From Uliginosibacterium paludis (GTDB lineage: Bacteria > Pseudomonadota > Gammaproteobacteria > Burkholderiales > Rhodocyclaceae), in assembly GCF_039631355.1 (NCBI RefSeq), contig NZ_JBDIVF010000003.1, positions 248,001 through 312,000 of the forward strand: DNA of 64,000 nucleotides, in the 5' to 3' direction. The first letter of the stretch is position 1. Each line of letters starts with the position of its first letter. Shown here one piece after another: positions 24,406 through 32,560 of the stretch. The position numbers and the translations under genes are program-made. The notes under the pieces are model-generated. The model had not been told where the DNA came from. It searched no databases and saw nothing but the letters and a program-made list of their open reading frames with translations.

Positions 24406-25988
24406 GGCTGGCTTTCAAAGAGGGTGGCGAATTCGCCCGCGAGGCGCTTGCGGTCGATCTTGCCATTGGCATTGCGGGGCAGGGGGGCTGTGCGCATATC
24501 GATGTGGGCTGGCCATTGCCAGGCCGGGCAGCGCGGCTTGAGCGCAGCCAGCAGTGCTGCCGCATCGGCGCCCGCAGTCGGGCAGGCGACCAGCACGATG
24601 GCCGCACCGAGCGCGGGATGCGGTACGCCAAAGGCTGCGCATTCGGTGACGAGACCGGTGGCATGGACTTCTTCTTCGACTTCGCCGGGGCTGACCCGGT
24701 AGCCGGAGGTCTTGATCATTTCGTCACGCCGGCCGATGAAGTAGAGGAAGCCGTCGGCATCCCGGCGCACCGTGTCGCCCGAATACACCGCCACCTCGGG
24801 CAGGACCAGTCCCTCGGGGCGCAGCGCCGCGGGCAGCGGGCGAAAGCGCTCCGCCGTTTTCTCCGCATCGTTCCAGTAGCCCATGGCCACCAGCGGGCCG
24901 CGCTGCACGAGCTCGCCGGGCTCGTCCGGCGCACATTCGCTGCCATCCTCACGCAGCACGAATACTTCGTTGTCGGGAATCGCCCGGCCGATGGAGTCCG
25001 GGCGACGATCCACTTCGGCGGGCGGCAGCCAGGTCGCACGAAAGGCTTCGGTCAGGCCATACATGAGGAAGGGCTGGCTGTCGGGCAGTTGCTGCCTGAG
25101 CGCATCCAGGGTCTGCCGCGGCATGTGGCCGCCGGTGTTGGCGAAGTAGCGAAGGTGCTTCGCGACCGTGTCCGGCAGCTTCAGGGCGGCGAGCTGGATC
25201 CAGAGCGGCGGTACGGCCGTGAGGCCGGTGATGCGCTCGCGCTCCAGCGCCTTCACGATGTCGCGCGGCATCAGGTAGTTGAGCAGCACGACGCGTGCGC
25301 CAACATGGAATGCGGTCGTCAGTTGCGAGAAGCCTGCATCGAAGGACAGCGGCAGTACGGCCAGCAGGCTGTCACCCGCATGGTTGCCAAGGTAGGCCGC
25401 CACGCTTTTCGCGCCGGCCACCAGGTTGCGGTGCGAAAGCACCACGCCCTTGGGCCGACCGGTGCTGCCGGAGGTGTAGAGGATGCCCGCCATGTCCAGC
25501 TCGGTGGCCGCGGGGCGAGGCTCGGCCTCGGCCAGCAGGAAGTCATGCCACTGATGCGGTACCGGCGTAACGCCGGGAAGCTTTGCGGGTGCAGTCAGCA
25601 GGAGGTGTTCGAGATCCGGGCATTGCGGCAGCACGGCGCCGAGCGTGGCCAGGCGCTCGGGTGAGGTCAGCAGCAGGCTGACCTTGCAGTCGCGGAGGAT
25701 GTAGGCGACCTGCTCCGGTTTGAGGAGCGGATTGATCGGCACGAACACGCAGCCGGCGAGACCCGCGCCGAAGCTTGCAATGACTGCCTCGGGGCGCTTG
25801 TCGAGCCAGATACCGATGCGGGCGTGGCGGGGCAGGCCGAGCGCCATCAGTCCGCAAGCGAAGGCCTGCGTGGCCTGCCAGAGCTCTGCATAGCTGATCG
25901 TGCTCTGGCCCGCGCTCAGCGCCGGGCTGGCAGGGCTGCGTTCCGCGCTGCGTTCAACAAGATGATGGAGAAGCCAGGAGTCTTGCAT
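24402..25988 (-). CDS. AMP-forming acyl-CoA/ACP ligase, exosortase-A-system associated
   Basis: 528 aa, an ANL-superfamily adenylating enzyme. Motifs in order: ILYTSGSTGRPKGVVLSHRN (phosphate loop, about 168-187), MYGLTEAFRATWLPP, YSGDTVRRDADGFLYFIGRRDEMIKTSGYRVSP (written here only to mark the A7-A8 region) and the terminal NANGKIDRK containing the catalytic Lys. It fits the ligase seen beside exosortase A clusters (TIGR03098, from memory). It forms a coupled pair with the decarboxylase and is divergent from an acyl carrier protein, its probable partner. The acyl substrate is unknown. Confidence 0.82.
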   Translation of the reverse strand: MQDSWLLHHLVERSAERSPASPALSAGQSTISYAELWQATQAFACGLMALGLPRHARIGIWLDKRPEAVIASFGAGLAGCVFVPINPLLKPEQVAYILRDCKVSLLLTSPERLATLGAVLPQCPDLEHLLLTAPAKLPGVTPVPHQWHDFLLAEAEPRPAATELDMAGILYTSGSTGRPKGVVLSHRNLVAGAKSVAAYLGNHAGDSLLAVLPLSFDAGFSQLTTAFHVGARVVLLNYLMPRDIVKALERERITGLTAVPPLWIQLAALKLPDTVAKHLRYFANTGGHMPRQTLDALRQQLPDSQPFLMYGLTEAFRATWLPPAEVDRRPDSIGRAIPDNEVFVLREDGSECAPDEPGELVQRGPLVAMGYWNDAEKTAERFRPLPAALRPEGLVLPEVAVYSGDTVRRDADGFLYFIGRRDEMIKTSGYRVSPGEVEEEVHATGLVTECAAFGVPHPALGAAIVLVACPTAGADAAALLAALKPRCPAWQWPAHIDMRTAPLPRNANGKIDRKRLAGEFATLFESQP

Positions 25989-26069
25989 GCTGTGTGTTCA
26001 CGGAGCCGGGCAGGTCGCGCCTGGGCTTATAATCCCGCCCTTTCGCGCAGCATCCCGAAGGAAAGAATC

Positions 26070-26333
26070 GTGTCTTCGCTTGATACTACCCGTCAGCAGG
26101 TCCTGCAGGTTCTGGAAGAAGTCCTGGGCCTTGGCGGACGCACTGCCTCGTTTGATGATGAAACCCCGCTGCTGGGAGCGGTGCCGGAGCTGGATTCGAT
26201 GGCGGTCGTTGGCGTGATTGCCGCGCTGGAGGAGCATTTCGGCTTTCATCTGGCTGACGACGATATCGATGGTTCAACCTTCGAAACCGTGGGCAGCCTG
26301 AGCGCTTTCGTGGCAGCCAAACTGGCCGCCTGA
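26070..26333 (+). CDS. Acyl carrier protein
   Basis: 87 aa. The phosphopantetheine-attachment motif is PELDSMAVVGVI, with the modified Ser in DSM. The start is GTG 26070, supported by AAGGA seven bases upstream; the longer frame to the left overlaps the divergent ligase and is not credible. A TATAAT box is at 26028-26033, without a clear -35. It probably receives the acyl or aminoacyl group activated by the divergent ligase, as in exosortase-A-associated clusters. It converges on argB. Confidence 0.85.
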   Translation: MSSLDTTRQQVLQVLEEVLGLGGRTASFDDETPLLGAVPELDSMAVVGVIAALEEHFGFHLADDDIDGSTFETVGSLSAFVAAKLAA

Positions 26334-26360
26334 GGCCGGAGCGGCAGGGCCGCCCCGGCC
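26334..26360. terminator. Hairpin between convergent acyl carrier protein and argB genes
   Basis: GGCCGG-A-GCGGC, loop AGG, GCCGC-C-CCGGCC forms an 11-bp stem with one A/C mismatch in the 35-nt gap between the two stop codons. There is no T-run, so it is a candidate bidirectional 3' end. Confidence 0.45.
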
Positions 26361-26368
26361 GACCCGCG

Positions 26369-27262
26369 TCACTTGCTCTTGATCATCGTGCCCACGCCGT
26401 GGTGGGTCAGCACTTCGAGCAGCAGGCAGTGCTCGACACGGCCATCGATGATGTGCACCGAATGCACGCCGCTGCGGGCGGCGTCGAGCGCGGAGCTGAT
26501 CTTGGGCAGCATGCCGCCGGAGAGCGTGCCGTCGGCGACCAGATCGTCGATCTGGCGCGGCGTGAGTCCGGTCAGCAGCTTGCCGGACTTGTCCAGCACG
26601 CCCGGTGTATTGGTCAGCAGGATGAGTTTTTCGGCCTTGAGTACTTCGGCCAGCTTGCCGGCGACGAGGTCGGCATTGATGTTGTAGGTCTCACCCGACT
26701 CGCCGATGCCGATCGGTGCAATCACCGGAATGAAGTCGCCGGCGTCCAGGAAGCTGATGATCGAAGGGTCGATCGAGGAAATCTCGCCGACCTGGCCTAT
26801 ATCGAGCATCTCTTCCGGATTGTCCTTGTTCGGCATCATCAGCTTGCGTGCGCGGATGAAGGCGCCATCCGCCCCGGTCAGGCCCACTGCCTTGCCACCG
26901 TGCTTGTTGATGAGATTGACGATGTCCTTGTTCACCTGACCGCCGAGCACCATCTCGACGATGTCCATGGTCTCCGCATCGGTGACCCGCATGCCCTGGA
27001 CGAACTGCCCCTGCTTGCCCACCCGCTTGAGAAGATCGTCGATCTGCGGGCCGCCGCCGTGCACCACCACCGGATTCATGCCGACGAGCTTGAGCAGCAC
27101 CACATCGCGTGCGAAGCAATCCTGCAACTGCGGATCGGTCATCGCATTGCCACCGTATTTGATGACGATGGTCTTGTCGAAGAAACGCTTGATGTAGGGC
27201 AGTGCTTCCGCAAGGATTTCGGCCTTGAGGGCGGGCGCCAGCTGCTGTGTGTCTGCGGACAT
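26369..27262 (-). CDS. argB: Acetylglutamate kinase
   Basis: 297 aa, standard length. Conserved blocks: FFDKTIVIKYGGNAMTD (catalytic Lys and Gly-Gly), VVVHGGGPQIDDLLKR, GLTGADGAFIRARK, YNINADLVAGKLAEVL, LILLTNTPGVLD, GGMLPKISSALDAARSGV. It phosphorylates N-acetylglutamate in arginine synthesis, in the cytoplasm, and is the usual feedback target of arginine. It stands alone; a TAGAAT box lies about 40 nt upstream. Confidence 0.97.
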   Translation of the reverse strand: MSADTQQLAPALKAEILAEALPYIKRFFDKTIVIKYGGNAMTDPQLQDCFARDVVLLKLVGMNPVVVHGGGPQIDDLLKRVGKQGQFVQGMRVTDAETMDIVEMVLGGQVNKDIVNLINKHGGKAVGLTGADGAFIRARKLMMPNKDNPEEMLDIGQVGEISSIDPSIISFLDAGDFIPVIAPIGIGESGETYNINADLVAGKLAEVLKAEKLILLTNTPGVLDKSGKLLTGLTPRQIDDLVADGTLSGGMLPKISSALDAARSGVHSVHIIDGRVEHCLLLEVLTHHGVGTMIKSK

Positions 27263-27357
27263 TGTTCTACCTTGTTCGGGGGTGAGCAGAAAGGGGCGAT
27301 TCTAGCGCATTGAAAAGCGTGAACATTGCACGTTTCTGTCAGACCCTCGGAGGGGGC

Positions 27358-27807
27358 TCAGCGCACTGGCCGCGCCGGCAGCATCAGGATCGCGTCCCGG
27401 TTGCTCCAGGAAAAGCACTTTTCTGCCGCGGCCTGATACGGCAGCCAGCACTGGTCACGATGTTCCTCGGGGGCGAGCGTGGCTGGCAGAGCCTGCGGCA
27501 CGCAGAGGCTGAAGACGTGTTCGAGATTGTGGGTGACGCCCGGGGCGTAGCGATCACGCCAGCGCTCCAGAATCTCGAAGCGGTTCGTGATGCGCCAGTC
27601 CTGCAGCATGCCCGGCGCCGCACGGATGCCGGTTTCCTCGAAAAGCTCACGGACGGCTGTCCGGGCCGGCGTTTCGCCGGGTTCCAGACTGCCGGTGACG
27701 GATTGCCAGAATCCGGGGTGGAGCGCGCGTTCGATCAGGAGTACCTGCAGGTCCGGCGTATGGATGACGACCAGCACGGATTCCGGCTGCTTGAAGGGCT
27801 TGTTCAA
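27358..27807 (-). CDS. nudB: Dihydroneopterin triphosphate diphosphatase (NUDIX)
   Basis: 149 aa. The NUDIX box spans GSLEPGETPARTAVRELFEETGI (positions about 42-64), and ESVLVVIHTPDLQVLLIERA opens the domain as in NudB. It removes pyrophosphate from dihydroneopterin triphosphate in folate synthesis. The start is TTG 27807 in a TTGA overlap with the barstar stop, with GAGG seven bases upstream. It is therefore translated by coupling behind a barstar gene, an odd setting, since nudB usually follows aspS in betaproteobacteria and aspS here is 6 kb away. Confidence 0.85.
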   Translation of the reverse strand: MNKPFKQPESVLVVIHTPDLQVLLIERALHPGFWQSVTGSLEPGETPARTAVRELFEETGIRAAPGMLQDWRITNRFEILERWRDRYAPGVTHNLEHVFSLCVPQALPATLAPEEHRDQCWLPYQAAAEKCFSWSNRDAILMLPARPVR

Positions 27808-28259
27808 GTATGAACCTCGAGCCTTCCGAGCTCCGGGATGTCTCCGATGAAGAGCACCCAGAAGGATTGACCCTGGTCGCGCCAGAAGGCGACCGTGTCG
27901 CGCAGGATCCCGAGCAGGGTCGAGAAGCCTGCCGGATCGGCGTTGGCAAAGACTTCGGCGCGCTGCATGAGAATCACATAGCCGTCCGCCTCGTTCCACG
28001 ACATATCGGTCAGGCAGTCTGCCAGGGCGTCCCAGTTGTGGCCGTACCACTCGGGGAAATGCAGCGCACGCGAGAGCACATGGTGGAGCTTCGTTTCGTC
28101 GAGCGCCAGATTCAGATCGATGCGATAAGCATTGAAACCCGCGTTCGGCCCCGCATGAAACAGCGCCCGGGCGCTTTCTTCACTGCAGGCATAGATGCCG
28201 GCCCGGGCTGGCAGGCGAAGCATTTCGACGGCGTCAGGCGCCGGTGGCGTGATCTTCAT
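27804..28259 (-). CDS. Barstar-family ribonuclease inhibitor
   Basis: 151 aa. The barstar signature is HFPEWYGHNWDALADCLTDMSW (here named by its positions, about 67-88), preceded by RIDLNLALDETKLHHVLSRA. Barstar-type proteins bind and block guanyl-specific RNases of the barnase type. The stop of the secreted RNase gene overlaps this start by 4 nt (ATGA), so toxin-like enzyme and inhibitor are produced together, with the inhibitor staying in the cytoplasm. An extra N-terminal segment of about 45 residues precedes the barstar core. Confidence 0.88.
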   Translation of the reverse strand: MKITPPAPDAVEMLRLPARAGIYACSEESARALFHAGPNAGFNAYRIDLNLALDETKLHHVLSRALHFPEWYGHNWDALADCLTDMSWNEADGYVILMQRAEVFANADPAGFSTLLGILRDTVAFWRDQGQSFWVLFIGDIPELGRLEVHT

Positions 28260-28624
28260 TGGGTGATCCGTTGGAAGCTGCGGTAATGATCGGCCGTGTA
28301 GTAGTACTCGCGTTCGCTGCCGGAAATGATGCGGCGGGCGCCACGGGAGCGCTCACCGGGTGTCGGGACGGTGTACTCGCGGTAATAGCCCCGGCGCTGC
28401 GCGGGCAGCCTGCGTTCGCGGTTCTGGAACTCGATGCCATCCCGGCTGTAGGGGAAAGGGCCGCCGCGTTCGATCAGTCGAAGGGTGTCGCGGGCTTCCG
28501 AGGGCAGGGCCGAGCGGGAGATCGTGTTGCCGCTGAAGGCCGCGTCGTTGCGTGCAGCCAGAGGGCCCGAGGCCAGCAGGCAGAGCGCCAGCAGAATGGG
28601 CTGGAAGAACTTGAGGAATCGCAT
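28256..28624 (-). CDS. Secreted barnase-like guanyl-specific ribonuclease
   Basis: 122 aa. Residues 1-24 are a Sec signal peptide (KFFQPILLALCLLASGPLAA). The mature part aligns with barnase: GGPFPYSRDGIEFQNRERRL, GYYREYTVPTPG and YYYTADHYRSF. The catalytic Glu (E83), Arg (R97/R98) and His (H113) are all present, so it should be active. It cleaves RNA after guanosine, presumably outside the cell or in the periplasm. The next gene encodes its barstar-type inhibitor with a 4-nt overlap, the classic toxin/immunity arrangement; nudB follows. The start has little SD sequence. Confidence 0.88.
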   Translation of the reverse strand: MRFLKFFQPILLALCLLASGPLAARNDAAFSGNTISRSALPSEARDTLRLIERGGPFPYSRDGIEFQNRERRLPAQRRGYYREYTVPTPGERSRGARRIISGSEREYYYTADHYRSFQRITQ

Positions 28625-28679
28625 GCCGGCATTCTAGCAGCGGCATGTTTCAGCTTGAGGCCCGTCTGCCTTGCCGGCC

Positions 28680-30353
28680 CTAACGTATCTGCTCGGGGCT
28701 GATGCCGTTTTTCTTCAGCAGCGCGTGGTAGTAATTGACCAGTGCGGCGAGGCGCCGGTTGCCGGGGTCTTCCTTGCGGACGCGGTCGATGAAGCGCTTG
28801 GCGTTGCGGGCGAAGTGTTCGTTCCAGCCGATGTTCTCGATGTGCTTGAGCAGTGCCAGCGCAGCATTGAATGCCACGTTCGTGTTGCCGGGCAGTTTTT
28901 CGGAGGCGTCGAGCATCTGGCGCACCGCACCGTCATAGTCGCCACTCTGGGCGAGCTGGGCGCCTTCCGTCATGATGCTGCGCACCTCGCTGCGGATGCG
29001 CTCGGCAAGCTGGTGGCCGAGTTCCGGCCGGCCAAGCTCGATCAGCATGTTCTTGATCGCCTCGACCGCGGCGTCGTCCGCTGCGTGGCGCATCACATCC
29101 ATGATGACTTCGGCGGCCTTTTCGTCCTGCTTGTTCTCGATGCAGATGCGGGCAAGGTCTTTCTTGATCGACATCGAGGCGCCCAGGCGCGGGTCATTGA
29201 ACTTGATGGCTTCGTTGAGGGCGGCGGCCGCCTTGTCGCTGTCTCCTGCATGCGTGGCCACCATTGCGTCAGACAGCGCCTTGCAAAGCGCCATCTTGGG
29301 CTGGCCGTCCATGCTCCGCTCCAGGTCGCGCACGGTGTTTGCGGCGCCCGCTGCGTCACCCGAGCCGAGCTGTGCCTTGACGAGCAGGACGTGATCTTCG
29401 GGATCGCGGAAGTCCGAATACTTGCCCTTGGCGACGACGGTATTGAGAACGCGTGTGGCCGTCGCCATGTCGCCCACCGCCGTCGAGACTTCACCCAGCT
29501 TGCGCAGGCGGCGGACCGTGTGAGGCGACACCTTCACCGCTGATTCGAGGGCTTCCTTGGCCTCGTCGAGCCTGCCGGCCGCCTCGCGGGTCCGGGCAAG
29601 CCAGTCGTAGGCATCCAGATACATTTCGTTTTCGGCCAGCAATTCTTTCAGATGCTCTTCTGCCGCACCGAACTGTTTCTGCATGTAGAGCGTCTTGGCC
29701 AGGCCCAGTTTCGCCCAGGGCACGGCCTTGGTATCGAGGACGCGATCGTAGACTTCCTGCGCCTCTGCCGCCTGGCCCGCCGAGATATGCAGTTCTGCCC
29801 GCAGACGGAGGAAATCGATCAGGTATTGCGGGTTTTCCGCTTCGCCCTTGCGGCAGGATTCGATGGCTTCCAGCGTGTTGCCGGCTTCGATCAGCTTGTA
29901 GGTCGGGATGAAGATGTCGCGCTTGGAGAGCGCGCGCGAGATCCGGCTCAGCAGCTTGTCAGCCGAGAAGGGTTTGAGGATGTAGTCGTTGGGGGCGAGT
30001 TCGGCGGCGCTGATGACCTTTTCATGCTGGCTCTCGCCGGTGATCATCAGGAAGAGGGTCGCCAGCGGGATCAGGTGGTGGTGGCGCAGGTCTTCAAGCA
30101 GATGCTGGCCGTCCTGACCGTCACCCAGATGGTACTCGCACAGCACGATGTCGAAGTTCTGGTCCCGCAGCTTGCGCACGGCGACGCCCGCCGACACCGC
30201 AAGCGCCAGCTTCGTGATGCCGCACAGGCCGAGCATGTTGCGCAGCTGGGTGCGCATGCCGGCGTTGGCGTCCACGATCAGGACCGAAATATCTTCGATT
30301 TTCTGGGGCATTGGCTGGCGCGCAGGCGTGGCTGTTGTCGCCATGTACGGCAC
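28680..30353 (-). CDS. Degenerate response regulator with long TPR region
   Basis: 557 aa. Residues about 20-140 are a receiver domain in which the phospho-acceptor Asp is replaced by Glu (E73 in IVLCEYHLGDG) and the acidic pair is reduced to D28-A29. T105 and K127 remain. Glu at this site often mimics constitutive phosphorylation, so the protein is probably not controlled by a kinase. Residues about 150-540 are TPR-like helices (LGLAKTLYMQKQFGAAEEHL, AYDWLARTREAAGRLDEA). There is no DNA-binding or enzymatic output, so it is likely a protein-interaction scaffold. Alternative starts are at 30344 and 30311. Confidence 0.82.
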   Translation of the reverse strand: MPYMATTATPARQPMPQKIEDISVLIVDANAGMRTQLRNMLGLCGITKLALAVSAGVAVRKLRDQNFDIVLCEYHLGDGQDGQHLLEDLRHHHLIPLATLFLMITGESQHEKVISAAELAPNDYILKPFSADKLLSRISRALSKRDIFIPTYKLIEAGNTLEAIESCRKGEAENPQYLIDFLRLRAELHISAGQAAEAQEVYDRVLDTKAVPWAKLGLAKTLYMQKQFGAAEEHLKELLAENEMYLDAYDWLARTREAAGRLDEAKEALESAVKVSPHTVRRLRKLGEVSTAVGDMATATRVLNTVVAKGKYSDFRDPEDHVLLVKAQLGSGDAAGAANTVRDLERSMDGQPKMALCKALSDAMVATHAGDSDKAAAALNEAIKFNDPRLGASMSIKKDLARICIENKQDEKAAEVIMDVMRHAADDAAVEAIKNMLIELGRPELGHQLAERIRSEVRSIMTEGAQLAQSGDYDGAVRQMLDASEKLPGNTNVAFNAALALLKHIENIGWNEHFARNAKRFIDRVRKEDPGNRRLAALVNYYHALLKKNGISPEQIR

Positions 30354-30430
30354 GGGCGACGCTTTTCTTGAGGGCAGGGCTTTTCAGGATAGGCACCCGC
30401 CCCGGTCGATTCTCGCCCATGCCCCCAATG

Positions 30431-32560
30431 TCAGCCCAGACAGCAGAGCGCGAAGGCCAGCTGCCTGGCGCGCTCGCGCAGCGAGTCATAGCGGCCTGAA
30501 GCGCCGCCATGGCCCGCCTCCATGCTGGTAAGCAGCAGCAGGGGGTGTGGATCCTGTTTCATGCGGCGGAGTTTTGCCACGTATTTCGCAGGCTCCCAGA
30601 CCATGACCTGCGTGTCATGCAGGCCGGCTTCGATCAGCATGGGCGGGTAGTCACGCGCTTGGATATTGTCATAGGGGGAGTAGGCCAGCATTCGGCGGTA
30701 ATCGCGTGGCTTGCCCGGGTTTCCCCATTCCTCGTATTCGCCGACGGTCAGGGGCAGATCCGGGTCCAGCATGGTGGTGACGACATCCAGGAAGGGCACT
30801 TCCATGATCGCGGCACCGAAAAGCCCCGGTGCCATGTTGAGTGCGGCACCCACCAGCAGGCCGCCCGCACTGCCACCATTGGCGAGGATACGGCCCTCGC
30901 GGGTGTAGCCGCGCGCGGCCAGTGTGCGGGCGCAACTGATGTAATCGCTGAAACTGTTCCGCTTGCATTCGAGTTTGCCGGCCTCATGCCAGCGCTGACC
31001 CAGGTCGCCACCGCCGCGGACGTGGGCCAGCGCGAAAACCCAGCCGCGGTCGAGCAGCGAAAGTCGCGTTGCAGAAAACCAGGGGTCGTTGCAGATCCCG
31101 TAGGCGCCGTAACCATCAAGCCAGAGCGGGGCGGTGCCGTCGAGTGCAAGCCCCTTGCGGTAGACGAGCGAAACGGGAATCCGCGTGCCATCACTGGCTT
31201 CGGCATGGATGCGCTCGGAGCAGTAGTGCGCCGGATCGAAGCCTCCCAGTACCGGCTGGCGTTTGAGCAGGGTGGATTGTCGTGTGATGGGGTCGTAGTC
31301 GAAGACCGAATCGGGCGTCGTCATCGATTCGTAGGTATAACGAAGGATCGGCGTGTCCCACTCCGGAAGGTCTTCCAGATCGACGACGCAGGCAGGATCG
31401 CTGAACGCGACGGGGTGCGTTTCTCCGGTGGCGAAGCGGGTCACTGCGAGTCGGGGTACGCCGTCGAGGCGTTCAGTAGCGATCATCCAGTCGCGGTAGA
31501 GATCGATGCCTTCGAGCACAATCGATTCGCGATGGGGCAGGACTTCTTCCCATGGCGATTCGTCAGCGTCGGGACGTATGCCGAGGCGCGCGGTGCAAGG
31601 GGCGCGGAGCAGCCGGAAGTTGGGCCCGATGTCGTTGCTGCGGAGGTAGAGGTGCTCGCCATGGTGATCCACTTCGTATTCCACGCCGGCACGCCGTTTT
31701 TGCACCACGCGCCACCGGCCGCAGGGTAGCAACGCCGGAAGCACGCGCGCTTCGCTGGTGATGTGGCTGCTGCTGCTGGCCACGATAAAGCCGCGCGAGC
31801 GGGTCTTGAAAACCAGCAGATTGAAGCGCTCATCGGTTTCCTCGAAGAGCAGCGTCGGTGTTTTTTCACTCAGGTGCTGACGCCAGAGCGAGCAGGCGCG
31901 GCGCGTCCTGGGGTCTTCCGTGACGAAGAAGAGCGTGAGGCCCGTATCGCTCTCGTCTTCTGCCCAGGCAAGACTGACCACGCCCTGGCGAGTCAGACGA
32001 AGATTCCGACCCGTTTTCAGATCGCGCAGGCGCAGCCGATAGCTGCGTTGCCCGCGGGTGTCTTCCGTCCAGGCCAGATAGCGGCCGCTCGGGCTGATTT
32101 CATAGTCGCCCACTTCGTAGAAGGCCTTGCCAGTAGCCTCAAGGTTTTCGTCAAGCAGGATTTCTTCGGCCGAGTCTTCCCAGTTGCCCGGGCCGTCTGG
32201 AATGCGCTTGCGCAGATGAACCGGATACTGCGCCCCCTGCTCGGTGCGACTGAGGTACATCCATTTGCCATATTTCACCGGAACGGAAAGGTCCGTTTCC
32301 TGGATTCGCGCGAGCATTTCTTCATAGAGCGCGTTCTGCAAATCCTGGGTCGGAGCCAGGACCCCGGACGCATAGGCGTTCTCCGCCTCCAGGTGCGCAA
32401 GGAGTGCCCGCGAGCGAGGCTTGTTCATCCAGAAATAGTCATCCGTCCGGACATGGCCATGCTGCGTCAGGACTTTGGGTTTGCGCTCGGCAAGCGGCGC
32501 GGTGGCGCTCAGTTCGAAGCGGCAGGATGTTTTCTTGCGGTCGTCGTGGGCTGCAGACAT
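30431..32560 (-). CDS. ptrB: Oligopeptidase B (S9A serine peptidase)
   Basis: 709 aa, typical length. An N-terminal beta-propeller (HGHVRTDDYFWMNKPRSRA; YEISPSGRYLAWTEDTRG) precedes the alpha/beta-hydrolase domain. The catalytic Ser lies in NGGSAGGLLVG, the Asp in GLHDTQVMVWEPAKYV and the His in EAGHGGASGRYD. It cleaves short peptides after Arg or Lys in the cytoplasm. The start overlaps the pirin stop by one base (TGATG at 32558-32562), so the two are co-translated. Confidence 0.93.
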   Translation of the reverse strand: MSAAHDDRKKTSCRFELSATAPLAERKPKVLTQHGHVRTDDYFWMNKPRSRALLAHLEAENAYASGVLAPTQDLQNALYEEMLARIQETDLSVPVKYGKWMYLSRTEQGAQYPVHLRKRIPDGPGNWEDSAEEILLDENLEATGKAFYEVGDYEISPSGRYLAWTEDTRGQRSYRLRLRDLKTGRNLRLTRQGVVSLAWAEDESDTGLTLFFVTEDPRTRRACSLWRQHLSEKTPTLLFEETDERFNLLVFKTRSRGFIVASSSSHITSEARVLPALLPCGRWRVVQKRRAGVEYEVDHHGEHLYLRSNDIGPNFRLLRAPCTARLGIRPDADESPWEEVLPHRESIVLEGIDLYRDWMIATERLDGVPRLAVTRFATGETHPVAFSDPACVVDLEDLPEWDTPILRYTYESMTTPDSVFDYDPITRQSTLLKRQPVLGGFDPAHYCSERIHAEASDGTRIPVSLVYRKGLALDGTAPLWLDGYGAYGICNDPWFSATRLSLLDRGWVFALAHVRGGGDLGQRWHEAGKLECKRNSFSDYISCARTLAARGYTREGRILANGGSAGGLLVGAALNMAPGLFGAAIMEVPFLDVVTTMLDPDLPLTVGEYEEWGNPGKPRDYRRMLAYSPYDNIQARDYPPMLIEAGLHDTQVMVWEPAKYVAKLRRMKQDPHPLLLLTSMEAGHGGASGRYDSLRERARQLAFALCCLG

